Below, piece after piece: positions 1 to 11,794 of a DNA stretch of 64,000 nucleotides. Within the stretch, counting starts at the first letter, position 1, and each line of letters begins with the position of its first letter. Source of the DNA: Okapia johnstoni. Taxonomy: Eukaryota > Chordata > Mammalia > Artiodactyla > Giraffidae. The DNA lies in the NCBI GenBank assembly GCA_024291935.2, contig CM044321.1:61002985-61066984 (forward strand). The letters are read 5' to 3'. A program made the translations under genes and the position numbers. The notes under the pieces were generated by a model. The model searched no databases and was not told where the DNA came from. It saw only the letters and a list, made by a program, of their open reading frames with translations.

Positions 1-349
1 CTGGCTTTACAATGAGCTTTGGCTATCTGGGCAAATCCTAAGGTCTCCTTGATCTCCTGCCCACATTCTGTTTGTATTTTGTTTTAATCTTGAATTTTCC
101 AGAAGACCTTCAGGATTTTGGCCGTCACACTCCCAAGTTTTTACTCCCCAACACGTCACCTGCATATTTTGAATTGCCTACTGGATACATCCTTCATATT
201 GAGAAACCATGGCATAGCAAACTTAAAATTTACTAAAGAAAATTTATCATCTTTTTTCCCAGTTCTGCTCTGTAGCCTCTACTTTCTCTCTCAGATAGTA
301 GTGAAATGGCTCACAGTTTTTCACGTTAGATAATCCTCCATCATCTTTT

Positions 350-1115
350 GAGTTTTCTTTTTCCTGCCCTTCCACATTCAAGTAGTTGCCTATCATGTCA
401 AATTTCTCCTAATATATCTGGCAGTGTTCCCAGTGCTGTGACTTTGCTCCCTATCATCAAGTCTTGTTTAGACTATTGCTGTGGTCTCTGAAAGATTTCT
501 TTCCTGACTTCTGATCCCTCTCACCTCTGGAGTGACTTTAACATTGCCATCCTGAGATTTTTTTTTTTTTTTAATGGATATAGCGGTCTCCTGCTTTAAA
601 TTCCCAGTAGACTCTTGTTGTTCCAGGATAAGGTTTAAATTCGTTGTAAATGTTGCAAGATTGGTCCCAAACTGATGCCAATTTAGCTCTTCAACCTAAG
701 TTTTCTCCAGCTTTCAACTATGTAACCGACAGTCAAGCCACAGAGAGCCCCATTCCTCTGGGAGGGATCTTTCATGACCCTGGGTTGCGGCCACATCATC
801 CCCTCTGTCTGTGATGCTCTTCCCTTTGTTCTTATTTCTTATTCATCTTTCAAGAACAATTTCAAATGCCAGCTCCTTTAAAAATTGTCTACAGCTCTTC
901 CAGTCGCAATTACCTATTCTGACTCTGATACTTCCCAGAGCCCTGTCCCTGGCTCTTTTATGGCTGTGATGCTTTGTCATTCACTGGTTCATTGTTTCTC
1001 TGTATTGTTCACTAGGTAGGAAGATCGTGAAGACACAGATTTGTTCATCTCTGTGTCCCCAGGGCCTGGTACAAGTGGATGCCCAGTCTTTATTCAAACA
1101 CGAATCTTATTAACC
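350..1115 (+). mobile_element. L2 LINE, 3' part (ancient)
   Basis: Degenerate match to the L2 3' region. Recognisable parts in order are a CTGCTTTAAATTCCCAGTAG-like block near 591, a segment on shortening proteins at 840-900 (TTTCAAGAACAATTTCAAAT, GCCAGCTCCTTT), and the terminal CCCCAGGGCCTGGTAC block near 1058. Edges are approximate. Confidence 0.6.
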
Positions 1116-1389
1116 ACAGTGGCCAACTGTGAACTCCTAAAGAGGAAGGATCAAGTTTTATACATCCCTTCATTGTCAATGCCCATCAATTACTGAGTGC
1201 TCTGTGTTTATGGGCATAACAAATTAGAAATTTTCAGAAATCAAATATGGTGATAAAGACCACTCTGTCAGTTTTGTGCCCTTGGAAAGTTACAAATCAT
1301 CATTGGGAGAGAACTAACCATCTAAAGACCAACAGTCCATCATGACAGCCTTGCATTTTGCATTCATTTTATTTCTACCCAGAAATTAT

Positions 1390-1480
1390 ACTAAGAATGA
1401 TAACAGCTACTCTTTACTGAGGGACTCCAGTGTGTCAAGTTTCACACTAAAAATTGCCTCATTCAATTAGCGTTTCTTTA
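1390..1480 (+). repeat. MIR SINE fragment
   Basis: Weak MIR core: AACAGCTACTCTTTACTGAG followed by GTGTCAAGTTTCACAC and CCTCATTCAATTAG, in the order of the MIR sense consensus. Short and divergent. Confidence 0.35.
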
Positions 1481-2095
1481 AAAGTAGCTTCGATTGAACT
1501 AAGGACTATCATCTGAAAAAAAACCTGGAATTTATTTAAAATTACCTTGTGCCCATCTGAAAGACTCAAAATTATTGTTTAAACCCTTCAGACATTACAA
1601 CACTAATCCTTTTCTAATGATCTCATCTTAAGACATAACACTGGCAGGAGGACAGTTGAGCCTCCCCCCATAACAACATAATGAGCAGATTTGGGTATTT
1701 ACATAATAACTCAGGATGATTTCAGGGCATTTTAGACAAAATGTACAGCCACTTAGATTGCCGTCACTGCAGTTATCTCATCTGTCTTAGAAATTAAATG
1801 GAGATGGAAATGGAAAAAAGTGAAAATCAAGGGGATTTTGGATACATCGTACTTGGTTTAGCTATTTCAGTGCTCTGGGTCTGAAGCAAAAAGGCACCAT
1901 TAGGAAATTTGGTTCACAGAAAATGCAACCATTAAAGCTTTGAGCAAGACATCAAAAATTGATCTAAAGTAGAAGCAATTAGATTCCAGAAATCCTTTTG
2001 AAAATGGGTACTATTTGACATTTGTAAATGAAGAAACTAATGATCCTAGGGGTGAGATAACTTACCAGATTCCCCATTTCTGACTCATATACCAT
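1481..2095. other. unassigned AT-rich DNA
   Basis: No repeat family, splice-bounded open frame or RNA gene was recognised. 1116-1389 is likewise unassigned, as is 1-349 upstream of the L2. Confidence 0.4.
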
Positions 2096-3480
2096 TTTTA
2101 TTTAATATTTTACTTCTAGCTCCATTTCTTTAACTTCACAAATGGGGCGGACACTGTATTTATTATTTTGTACTTTATCATCTTGCCTGTTTGCCATTTT
2201 ATTTACTCCTCCTTTCTTCTTGAGAATCATTCTTATTTCCTTTTGAGATAATCTTTTTCTTTCTGAAATTCACCCTTTAGAGGTTCCTTAACTAAGTGTT
2301 TTTTGGTAATAATCTTTCTGTTTTGTTTCTTATTTGAAATTACATTAATTTCACCCTCATAGTTGAAAGATAGTTCTGCTGGATTGTCAATGATTTTTTT
2401 CTCAGTTGTTGCTGCTTGTATATCAGCTGTTGGGTTAAAACTCTTTGTAGGTTAACTGACTTCTCTGGGTGCTTCTTCCTTGTCTTCAGTGATTCTGCAG
2501 TCTCGCTCTGATGTGTCTGGGTGGGGCTTTTTTGGAAATGTTGGTGTTCAGTGGGCTCCTGGAATCAGGGGATCATTGTGGTTAACTGACTGAAAAGGTC
2601 TCATTCATTATCTCTTTTAATATCTCCCCTTATGCATCGCTTCATTATCTCCTTGAAGATTGATGTTAGAACTTTGCCCTTGACCTCTCTGTCCTTTGAC
2701 CTCCCCTTCATATTCATCTCTTTGCTACTTAATGCTGCATTTTTGGTAACTTTTTCAACTTGATCTTTAAATTCATTAATTTTCTCTTCAGTTCTGATTA
2801 GTTACTTTAGCTTTTGGTTTCTCAAATTTCTAACTGACTGTTTTTTTTTAAGTCAAAATCTATCTTCTTGTATCTGGTTGTAGTACCTTCTCTCTCTCTT
2901 TGTAAATAGTTGTTTCTTGGTACTTCACTGCAAAAGTTCTTTGAAACCCGGGTTGAAGTCTCTTTAACTCAATTTGTGACTTCTGCTTTTAAAATGAATC
3001 CCAGCCCAAAACCATTTTAAGTGTGGGTTTATAGTTAGACATTCTCAGCAGAGAATTCACCTCCCCTACCTGCCTCTTTCTTTTTCTTCCATCAATAACC
3101 AAGGACAAGACAGACATATCTGTTTCTTTCTCTTTTAAATTTTCTTTTTTTAGATTCACTCATGAGAGTACTTCCCTTCTGAGGTCATGGAGGTTTTTTT
3201 GCCATAGTTTTCTCTGACTTCTCATCCACTCTGTCCTGCAGTCTTGGAACCTGTTAAAACCCAGATGTTAGGTCCCCAGTGGTCGGCAAATGACACAGGA
3301 CGGGTCGACTCCACCTGCAGCTTGCCTCCCTGGATTCACATTGACTTACTGTTTGGAGCCTTTGAGAATTCACCTTACTTTCTTCCAACTCTACCACCCA
3401 TTTCAAAACACTTTAAAATTCATTCTGCATTTCAGTTATCTCTGGATTGTATTTCTAGAAGCAGACATCTCCAGAATGAA
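2096..3480 (-). mobile_element. old L1 (L1M type), 3' end region, antisense
   Basis: T-rich text typical of the antisense of old L1 3' untranslated regions, including phrases around TTGAAGATTGATGTTAG (2656) and AATTCATTAATTTTCTCTTC (2771). The whole block has the pyrimidine bias of an antisense L1 tail. Subfamily and ends uncertain. Confidence 0.45.
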
Positions 3481-3771
3481 TTCATTCTCCAGTGTCTGAT
3501 CAATGCAAAAATGTACAGGAGGCTGTGCATAGATTACATGCACATACCTCACCATTTTGTATAAGGGACTTGAGGATATTGGGATTGGGGGTGGGGTGGT
3601 GGGGTCGTGGAACCCACTTGAGGATATGGAAGGATGGCCGAACAAAAGCACGTATGTTAGTGGATTGGGCAGTGGGAAGATAAGGATTTCCTGCCTAACT
3701 AATGCTGTGTTCTCTAAGACATATGCAGCAAGGTCATCGAATGGCCATTACACATCTTTATAATGTGAGAT
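3481..3771. other. unassigned DNA
   Basis: Short open frames here overlap one another on both strands with no coding signal. G-rich run at 3585-3607. No repeat recognised. Confidence 0.4.
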
Positions 3772-3941
3772 GGGGCTTCCCAGGTGGCTCAGTGGTAAAG
3801 AATCTGCCTGCCAATGCAGGATACATGGCTTCAATCCTTGGGTCGGGAAGATCCCTTGGAGAAGGGAAATCCCATGGCAAGGAGGAGCCTGGTGGGCTAC
3901 AGCCCATGGGGTTGCAGAGAGTCGGACACGACTGAGGATGC
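3772..3941 (+). mobile_element. Bov-tA SINE, internally deleted
   Basis: Starts GGGGCTTCCCAGGTGGCTCA (tRNA-like A-box region) and ends GTCGGACACGACTGAGG. About 40 bp are missing between GGAGAAGGG and AAATCCCATGG, the stretch that normally holds the CCCACTCCAGTATTCTTGCC motif. Confidence 0.9.
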
Positions 3942-3945
3942 ATGC

Positions 3946-4642
3946 ACACAAGTAGAAAGACTGATGTCTTGTCAACTAAGACAAAGATGAAGATACCGTC
4001 CTGGGTGTCTGGTGTAGACACTGATTATTTATCAATAAAGTCACTTCTCCTGTTGTTAAATGTGTTTCTAAACTTTCAAACTAGAATGACAACTATTGTA
4101 TTGATCAGACATCAGAGAAATAGTGGGAAAGAAAGTCACAGACCTTGGGGCAATAGACATCTGAACCCTGGGAGAACAAATCCTTTTCAAATCCTAGGTT
4201 GCTTTTCTCAGAAGAGGGGGGGAGTGTGTATGTGTGTGTGTGTATGTGTGTGTGTGTTGGGGCAGATGTGCTAACCTGGAGTGGGTGGGGGCTATACACC
4301 CCTACCCAGATGTTATACTGACTATAATATCCCTGGAGGAAAGGACAGAGAAGTTTATCTCTTTCACACACATAAACTTGTGCAGCATCACATCTGGCAG
4401 GGAAGGTCCAGATTGGTTCAGGTGTATGGTCGTGTCTGGGAAATGCAGATAATGATTAATCACAGGTCTCCATCAGCCCCTGGCTTCTCAGATGGAGTCC
4501 TGCAGGGGTCTCCATTAAGTCTGGGCTTATTTGAATTCTGGCTAATGATCTGGAGGGAGGGTGTTGCCAGTAGACTAATGACTCTGAATCACATTCATGT
4601 TGAGGGCTTAAATCATCAGCATGGACTGAAAAGAATGCATAT
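3946..4642. other. unassigned DNA with one microsatellite
   Basis: Apart from the TG repeat at 4223-4258 I recognise nothing. The open frame at 4281-4742 runs into the LTR and is not credible as a gene. Confidence 0.4.
4223..4258. repeat. (TG)n microsatellite, interrupted
   Basis: About 36 bp of TG dinucleotides interrupted by TATG units, preceded by a run of seven G. Likely length-polymorphic. Confidence 0.9.
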
Positions 4643-5080
4643 TGTATTAACTTCCTATTGCTGCTGTAACAAATTATCACCAGTTAATGATTTAAAACAA
4701 TGTGAATTTATTACGTTAGGGTCGTGTGGGCCAGAAATCTGACAAGGGTCTCTGGCAGCTGCAGTCAGGCTGTGGGTGTGGGCAGGGCAACATTCCTTCT
4801 GGGACTGTGGGAGAATGTTTGCTAGATCCTTCCAGCTTTGAAGGGTCCCTTCTGCTGCTGTCTCTGGTTCTCAGCAGCCAGGAAAGGGTCTTCTGTCTGA
4901 AGGACCCTTGTGATCTCACTGGGCCACACGGATAATCCAGAATATTCTCTCCCCAGTTCAAGGTCCTTGACCTCGGTGACATCTGCTAAGTCCCTTGCCG
5001 TGTATGGTGACATATATACAGAGTCTGGGGTTTAGGATGTGGACTTCCTTGTAGGGTGGGGTATTGTCCTGCCCATCACA
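4643..5080 (+). mobile_element. solo LTR, MaLR/MLT1-like
   Basis: Begins TGTATTAACTTCCTATTGCT with GCTGTAACAAATTATCACC, then TTAAAACAATGTGAATTTAT, GGACCCTTGTGATCTCACTG, GATAATCCAGAATATTCTC and ends CCCATCACA, giving TG...CA termini. Its 438 bp suits an MLT1-type LTR. The same family occurs inverted at 5808-7013 and 30037-30785. No internal viral sequence is attached, and the subfamily name is tentative. Confidence 0.6.
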
Positions 5081-5334
5081 CGTGTAAAGAGGTTATGGAA
5101 ATTGGAGCTGTGTAAAATCAGTCTCAAAAATGGAAATGAATGAAGGAGAGAAAATGGCTAATCTGGATGGCCCTGGTTCAGCAGGGATTAGACACACCTC
5201 CCTGTGAACAGAAGCTACTCTTCCTGGCTGGGCCCAGAGAACCCACTTAGGAGACAAGTGAGGGGCAGGCCATTGCCTCAGAGTCTATGGATGTTCAAAT
5301 GAGTGTTGCGTTTACTTCAAAATCAATATCAGAC
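5081..5334. other. unassigned DNA
   Basis: No feature recognised between the LTR and the next SINE. Confidence 0.4.
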
Positions 5335-5546
5335 TGCTTGTGTGTATTAGTTGCTCAGTTGCATCCAACTCTTTGAAACCCTATGGACTGTAGCCCTCCA
5401 GGTTCCTCTGTCCATGGGGATTCTCCAGGCAAGAATACTGGAGTGAGGTAGCCATTCTCTTCTTCAGGGAAGCTTCTTAAGCCAGGGATGGAGTCCAGGT
5501 CTCCCGATTGCCGGCAGATTCCTTACCGTCTCAGCTACCAGCTCTA
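5335..5546 (-). mobile_element. Bov-tA SINE with 10 bp TSD
   Basis: Antisense copy from GCTTGTGTGTATTAGTTGCT to GTCTCAGCTACCAG. The target duplication AATATCAGAC is perfect at 5325-5334 and 5547-5556, fixing both ends. Confidence 0.93.
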
Positions 5547-6075
5547 AATATCAGACAAATTTGTCTTAAATAATAAAACCATTTCTTGGGATGAGATGTT
5601 TTAGAAATGGAGACTTCAAAGGAGATGAATGTGCGAGCTGATGATTAAGAGGACACCAGGGCCAGTCTGAGAACAACTGGCAAAAATTACGCCTGGGGAA
5701 ACACCTTCAAGCAAGCCAAGGAGGCTAGTGAGGAACAACAGGCCAAAATCAAGGTTAGTCAGTTTTAATCAGACATAAAAAATGAACAGTGTTGGAACTG
5801 GGACTGTGTCAGGCAGAGTAAAGATGTCCAAGTCATAACCCCCAGAATCTGTGAATGTATTGCCTTATATTTTGGTGATACATAGTATAGTACAGTACAC
5901 CACATACATGGCCAAAGGGACTTTGCTGATGGGATTAAATCAAAGATCTTGAGATGGGAGATTTTTCTGGATTATCAGAGTAATCACAAGGGTTCTTAAA
6001 AGTGGAAGAGGCAGGCAGAGGAGTAGACAATCAGAGAAGTGGTGGATAAGGAAGATGCAGCCAAATGCTACTGGC

Positions 6076-6766
6076 TTTTTTGTTTCTGTTGGTAAATTGG
6101 GGTATAATTGTTTTACAATGTTGTGGTAGTTTCTGCTGTACAATGTTAATCAGCTATATGTTTACATTCATCCCCTCCCTTTCCACCCTTCCTCCCCCTC
6201 CCATCCCACCCCTCTAGGTCATCACAGGGTACTGAGCTGAGCTCCCTGTGCTATACAGCAGATTCCCGCCAGCTATCTATTTTACATATGACATTTTACA
6301 CATGGTAGTATATATGCTTCCCAGGTGGCTCAGTTGTAAAGAATCTGCCTGCCAATGCAGGAGACATCCGGTTCTATTCCTGGGTTGGGAAGATTCCCTG
6401 GAGGAGGCAATGGCAACCCACTCCAGTATTCTTGCCTGGGAAATTTCATGGATGGAGGAGCCTGGTGGGCTACAGTCCATGGGGCCACAAAACAGTCAGA
6501 CACCACTTAAGTCACTAAACAACAACAGCAAAAAGTGTGTATATGTCATTGACACTCTCTCACTTTGTCCCACCCTCTCCTTTCCCCGCTGTGTCCGCAA
6601 GTTCATTCTCTATGACCGCATCTCTATTCCTGGTCATCTGTAGTGATGCGGATGGACCTAGAATCTGTCACACAGAGCGAAGCAAGTCAGAAAGGGAAAA
6701 ACAAACATTGTATATTAACGTATATATATGGAATCTGGAAAAATGCTGCTGATGAACGTATTTGCA
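6076..6766 (-). mobile_element. L1 3' end, antisense, split by a SINE
   Basis: GGTATAATTGTTTTACAATG (6100), GAGCTCCCTGTGCTATACAG (6239) and, after the SINE at 6317-6536, TTTGTCCCACCCTCTCC and TATATATGGAATCTGG, in the order of the antisense artiodactyl L1 3' region. It sits inside the LTR at 5808-7013. Confidence 0.75.
6317..6536 (+). mobile_element. Bov-tA SINE inside an L1
   Basis: Full-length copy from CTTCCCAGGTGGCTCAG to AACAACAACAGCAAAAA. Flanks GTATATATG (6308-6316) and GTGTATATG (6537-6545) are near-identical target duplications, and L1 sequence resumes directly afterwards. Confidence 0.9.
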
Positions 6767-7052
6767 GGGCTAGCTTTGAATAAAAAGTATGGTGCCACAG
6801 CAAAGGAGTGTCAATGGTCTCTAGAAGCTAAGAAGGTCAAGGAAATGGGTTATTTCCTAGGGCTTCCAGAAGGAACACAGCCCTACCCACACCTGGATTT
6901 TATCCCAGAGACCCATTTTGGACTTTGGACCTTTAGAAGTGTCAGCTAGTACTTTTGTGTTGTTTCAAGCCCCTAGGGCTTGCGGTGATATGCTTCCAAA
7001 GCAATAGGAGGCTGACAGAGGAAACATGCGTTTTTGTGGGTCTGCTTTCTGT

Positions 7053-7260
7053 GTGTGCATGCTCAGTCATGACCAATTCTTTGTGACCCCATGGACTGTA
7101 GCCCACCAGGCTCCTCTGTCCAAGGGATTTTCCAGGCAAGAATACTGGAGTGGGTTGCCATTTCCCACTTCAGCAGATCTTCCTGACACAGGGATCGAAC
7201 CCAAGTCTCCTGCATTGGCAGGCAGACTTTTTTTTTACCACTGAGCCACCAGGGAAGACC
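7053..7260 (-). mobile_element. Bov-tA SINE with 11 bp TSD
   Basis: Perfect CTGCTTTCTGT duplication at 7042-7052 and 7261-7271. Contains a run of nine T at 7229-7237 within the tRNA-like head. Confidence 0.94.
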
Positions 7261-7271
7261 CTGCTTTCTGT

Positions 7272-8234
7272 AATGGAATCCAATGCTACAGGGATGTGCC
7301 CTCAAAGTCTGGCTGGAAGACTGAACGACTGAGTAAACGAACACAGAAACTGTGGCACAATCTTCTCAGGACACTTCGAAATAATGTCATTACTTTGCTA
7401 TTTAAACTTATTCTCCTCTTGCATCAACTTCCTTTGATCAGGAGCATAGAACACCAAGAGGACACGCAGACACATACATGCAAATAAACAACTGTGTGTT
7501 CTAACGGACAGGATGAGTCTTCCCCCTCTTGGGGATCTTCAGTTAAGCTCGGGTTGGAGGAAACTCAATGCTCTCTGGTTTGGGGCCCAGCAGTGTTGTG
7601 GTATGGTGATCTTAGCTTCTATAATGTTCCAACCCAGAATGTGAAATGTTCTTAATCATATTACCTCAGACTCTTAGTTCAGGCTAATTAAGCCTCTTCT
7701 GACTGTACCTAATGTCCTGGTTTGCAACAGCAGTTGGGTAACCGTTAATACAGTATACCTTGGCCAAGGTAGCTTGCTTGAATTCCTCTGTTTCTCTGGG
7801 CAGGATTTAGGCACTTCTGATAAGAATACAATCAATATGCGGCTCTCGGGGGGTCTCTGGGCTTGCAGTCAACTAAGGGACTATTTTCAGAAGGAGGTAG
7901 TGGGCTAGCACCAGCTTGTCAACCTCCCCCAAGTCTAAGGATCTTTCCTCTCCTCCTGGGAGCTGCTTCCCTATACAAGTTTTCAGGTGGGTTTAGAAAG
8001 GGAGTATGCCACCCACTGTGTCTGAAAAGGACACAGTGAAAAGTGAATGGAAAGGTCAAGGGCTAGGGGAGCGATCAGTGAGAGAAATGGTTCCTACAAA
8101 TGCGTATATGTCTCCAGAATTAGTGTAGGAGGGAGAGGAGCTGATTAGACTTTAAAGACTATTTTATTAGCTGCTCTTAGCCATGAACTAGGCTTCATGG
8201 TGGGCTCCATGGCTTCTCTGCTATGGTGTTATCT
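7272..8234. other. unassigned DNA, ~960 bp
   Basis: No interspersed repeat or gene-like signal recognised. The short open frame at 7296-7487 lacks splice context. Confidence 0.4.
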
Positions 8235-8440
8235 TGGACTTTCCTGGTGGTTCGTAGGTAAAGAGTCTGCCTACAATGCAGGAGACCTGGGTTTGATCCC
8301 TGAGTCAGGAAGATCCCCTGGAGAAGGGATTGTCTACCCACTCCGGTATTCTTGCCCTGGGAAATCCCATGGACAGAGGAGCCTGGTGGGCTACAGTCCA
8401 GGTGGTCACAAGAGTTGGACACGACTTAGTGACTAAACCT
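8235..8440 (+). mobile_element. Bov-tA SINE
   Basis: GGACTTTCCTGGTGG head, GGGTTTGATCCCTGAG B-box region, GGAGCCTGGTGGGCTACAGT body and GTTGGACACGACTTAGTGAC end. The head has drifted at its first bases. Confidence 0.9.
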
Positions 8441-8639
8441 GACTTGTGTATCCTCTCTGGGGCTAAATAAGCAGGAACTCTTAGATTTTGAGTGTGTGTA
8501 TATCTACACATAGTCCATTGTTTCACTGTCAGCAAAGCTGATAGCCCCCAGTTTTGTGATGATATTTGAAGTTTTCTCAATGTCAGACTGTTTCACCTAC
8601 ATCTGTCTGAGGCAGTAGAGATCCCGGGAAAGAAATAAA

Positions 8640-8790
8640 AAGCACTTTCATTTTGGGCAAGTTGCTTAGGTTGCCTCAGTGTCTTCATCTATAAAGTGGG
8701 GATAATAACACCAGACTCAAGTGTGTGGTTCTTGTGGGGGTTAAATGAGACAGTGCGTGTAAAGCTCAGTGGAAAGTGTCAGCCACAGGG
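8640..8790 (-). repeat. MIR SINE, antisense
   Basis: GGGCAAGTTGCTTAGGTTGC, CATCTATAAAGTGGGGATAA, GGGTTAAATGAGACAGTG and AAAGCTCAGTGGAAAGTGTC occur in the order of the MIR antisense core. Confidence 0.75.
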
Positions 8791-8949
8791 TGTGTTTCTC
8801 TGCAGAATTTAGCTGCTCTTCCTGGTGACAAGTGCTTAAGTAGGACCAGGTGTCAGCAACAAGGCCAAGTGCTGGGTGCAAAGATGATTAAGGTAGAGTC
8901 CTGCTTGAGAAACTGTTTGCAGTTTATTGGGGGAAGATATGCAAATATA

Positions 8950-9163
8950 TGGGGCTTCCCAGGTGGCTCCGTGGTTAAGAATCCAATTGCCAATGCGGGA
9001 GACATGGATTCGATCCCTGCATCAGGAAGATCCCCCGGAGAAAGGAGTGGCTACCAACTCCAGTATTCTTGTCTGGAGAATCCCATGGACAGAGGAGCCT
9101 GGTGGGCTACTGTCCATAGGGTCAAACAGAGTCAGACACAACTTAGCAACTAAACAACAACAA
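8950..9163 (+). mobile_element. Bov-tA SINE
   Basis: GGGGCTTCCCAGGTGGCTCC to AACTTAGCAACTAAACAACAACAAC. Flanking AAATATATG and GAATATGT may be a decayed target duplication. Confidence 0.9.
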
Positions 9164-9179
9164 CAATGTGAATATGTAA

Positions 9180-9876
9180 AATTAAATGAAGAATCATGGG
9201 TCCCTTTAAAATTATGACTAGAGGTAGAGTGAGTGGCCCGTTGTATCTGGGAGAGGGGTGGCGATCATGAGGAAGCACTTTTATAGCAGTCTGGAGGTAA
9301 GACTGGACCCGTGAGTAGATATTCACAAGGCAGATGGGTGGGAAGGTGGTCCCTTCCACTTGACAGAGTGCCCACCATAGAGAGTCTTGAAGGTACAGAC
9401 CTGGAGCACTGCCTGCCTGTCCCCATTGTGGTCAGCTGTGTGCAGGCATAATCGGGAGGAAAGCAGGCATCCCAAAGTGCTCAACGTCTGCAATCAGATG
9501 GCTTCAGGGCAGGCACAGGAGACCCTGCATCCTGGAACAACATCTTCCAGGGCTCCTGGCAATGGAGCCTTTCCCTTTGCAAAGTGAGGGGGCTCCTGCT
9601 GCCTCCTGCCCTTTCTGGCAGCGATGGAGGAGGTGCCCTGAGGAGATAACCCGGGGAAAGTCCTGATGAAAGAGCAAAATGATGGAAGTGCTGATGAAGG
9701 AAGACTTGCTAAGATGAAATCCTTCCCCTGTTCTGACCCACCCTTTCCTTCCTTCAGCGAGTGCTACCAATTCTTACCAACACTGAGTGGCATGGGAGGC
9801 ACCAATTGTGTCTTCATTCTCTCCTCCTAGGGTTGGAAGGACCTGACTCAGTTTTGTACATAGTACGTACTCATAC
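9180..9876. other. unassigned DNA, ~700 bp
   Basis: No repeat recognised. Open frames on both strands (9387-9587, 9504-9770) overlap and show no coding signal. Confidence 0.4.
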
Positions 9877-10328
9877 AGTCAAAGCTAGTTTTTCCAGTAG
9901 GCATGTATGGATGTGAGGGTTGCACCATGAAGCCAGCTGAGCACCGAAGAGTTGATGCTTCCAAATTACGGTGCTAGAGAAGACTCTTGAGTGTCCCTTA
10001 GACAGCAGGAGATCAAACAAGTCTGTCCTAAAGGAAATCAACCCTGAACATTCACTGGAAGGACTGGTGCTGAAGCTGAAGATCCAATACTTTGGTCAAC
10101 TGATTCCAAAAGCAGAATCACTGGAAAAGACCCTGATGCTGGGAAAGATCGAAGGCAGGAAGAGAAGGGAGTGACAGAGGATGAGATGGTTGGATGGCAT
10201 CACCGACTCAATGGACACGAGTTTGAGGAAACTCCAGGACATAGTGAAGGACAGGAGAGCCTGGGGTGCTACAGTTCACGGGGTTGCAAAGGATCAGACA
10301 TGACCAAGCGACTGAACTGAACTGACTG
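9877..10328 (+). mobile_element. BovB LINE, 5'-truncated 3' end (copy 1)
   Basis: Starts in the C-terminal part of the reverse transcriptase ORF (GTCAAAGCTAGTTTTTCCAG) and runs to the 3' end (GACCAAGCGACTGAACTGAA). The frame is broken by several stops and indels. It is followed by 63 bp identical to the flank of copy 2 (see the duplication at 10321-10391). Confidence 0.9.
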
Positions 10329-10391
10329 AGGAGATGGACAAACACACCAGCAGTGATGTACAGAGTGGCAAGTAGTCTAGACAGACGTGTG
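10321..10391 (+). repeat. 71 bp perfect duplicate of 13914-13984
   Basis: Every base of 10321-10391 matches 13914-13984. The last 63 bp lie outside the BovB and at 13.9 kb are part of an L2, so the 13.9 kb copy appears to be the source. The neighbouring BovB bodies differ at roughly one base in seven. Confidence 0.9.
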
Positions 10392-11060
10392 ACAATGACA
10401 TCAAAATGTACTCAGCAAATGCTAGTTCGAAAAAATAGAGATTTCCTGTATGAATGGAGGCTCTTCTCAGCGTATATTTGGACAGCAGGCTCTGTGTATT
10501 TGGAAGGCAGAGCCCACACCTGACCTGCTCACCAGTCTGTCTGGTGCCAGCAGAAAGCTTGACATTTTGTCAGTTCTCAACAGATGTTGAGTATGTTTTT
10601 TCTGGTCGTTAATGCAAAGCTTCAGGATCATCTCTAACCACTTCCCCCCACTCTTAATGAGTTGCTAGGCCTTGTCATTTGTGTGTATAAATATTCTCAC
10701 ATTTTTCTCCTTTACATTCCTTGAATTCAGACCCTGGTAATTATTTATTTAAACTTTTATGAAAACCTTTTACCCAGTCACCTGGTCTTCCTGTTGTCAG
10801 TGTTACCTCACCCTTTCTATCTCGCTGGCCTACTTTTTAAAAGTATGAACTGATCACATGTTATCCATCAGCTCTGTATGTGTTCATTTCTTAGCTTGGT
10901 AATAAACCCCTTCACGATATAGTCTGGACCTAGCTCTTAGGCATGATTTCTTTCTGCCAATTGCTTTAATCAAATGTACCAACACATCATTCCATTTCTA
11001 TTCCATGTCTTCTGTCTTCATGAGTGTGCTTGTGTTAGGTGGCTTTCTCTGTGCACTAAA
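10392..11060. other. unassigned DNA, ~670 bp
   Basis: AT-rich, with no repeat family recognised. Confidence 0.4.
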
Positions 11061-11063
11061 CAT

Positions 11064-11336
11064 GAGATGGATGTTTAGTGAGTGGATAGATGGATGGGTG
11101 AGTGGATGGGTGGCTAGGTAGATGGGTGGATGGATGAATGAGTGAATGAATGAAAGGATGAACGTGTAGATAAATGGATAGGTGGTTGGATAAGTGGATT
11201 AAAGCAGGATGAGTAGATAAATGGATAGATGGATGAAAGGATGGATGGACAGATGGAGGGAGGATGGGTAGATGAGTAGATGAACAGATGAGCAAATGGA
11301 TGGGTGCATGCATACATGAATGAATGAATAATTGGA
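11064..11336. repeat. degenerate TGGA/TGAA minisatellite
   Basis: About 270 bp built from TGGA, TAGA, TGAA and GGAT four-base units with many substitutions (for example GATGGATGGG, TGAATGAATGAA). The minus-strand frames it opens (His-Pro-Ser-Ile repeats) are products of the tandem repeat, not genes. Confidence 0.92.
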
Positions 11337-11514
11337 TAATTATTGATGTAGCAATTCTCCAGGAACGTGCTCAGGTATCCTTAGAGCCCCACAGTGGACT
11401 GTGTGTGTATTGTGTAGCACAGCTGCAGGTGTGGCTTACTCATTTTCTGATGTGATGAGGAAAAGATTATGGGAAGTGGGGCTGGGTAAGGGATATATCC
11501 TTCCAGGTGTGCAT

Positions 11515-11735
11515 AATAATGATAATATAATTTTTCATTTGTAACAGAGCCTGTATTAAGTACTCTGTGCACATTATCATATTTAATCCTCACAGCAACT
11601 TTATGAAACAAGTTTCTTATTATCCACAATTTGCAGGCATTTAATGAGGTTGAATAACTTGTGAAGAAAATTGCAGAGGTAAGATCTGAGCCCACATTTT
11701 ATCCACTTGGAAGCCCAGGCCCTTACCTACTACCC
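11515..11735 (+). repeat. MIR SINE, nearly full length
   Basis: Contains TATTAAGTACTCTGTGCACA, TTTAATCCTCACAGCAACTT, TTATTATCCACAATTTGCAG, TTGAATAACTTGTGAAG and CTGAGCCCACATTTTATCC in sense order. Confidence 0.8.
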
Positions 11736-11794
11736 AGAGCCAGGAAACATTGGGGTAGCAATTGGGTGTGAGGCCTTGGAAATCAGAGCTGCCA

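Larger units (their letters stand above)
5808..7013 (-). mobile_element. MaLR/MLT1-like LTR, split by an L1
   Basis: Left part 5808-6075 carries CCCCCAGAATCTGTGAATGT, GGACTTTGCTGATGGGATTA and GAGATGGGAGATTTTTCTGG. Right part 6767-7013 carries AGACCCATTTTGGACTTTGG, TTGTGTTGTTTCAAGCCCC and the terminal AATAGGAGGCTGAC. The order is continuous once the 6076-6766 L1 is removed. It has the opposite orientation to the 4643-5080 copy. Confidence 0.6.

Noticed and set aside
11056..11317. Minus-strand frames of 67-85 codons rich in His, Pro, Ser and Ile
   Set aside because: They are translations of the TGGA/TGAA minisatellite; the repeat opens several frames at once.
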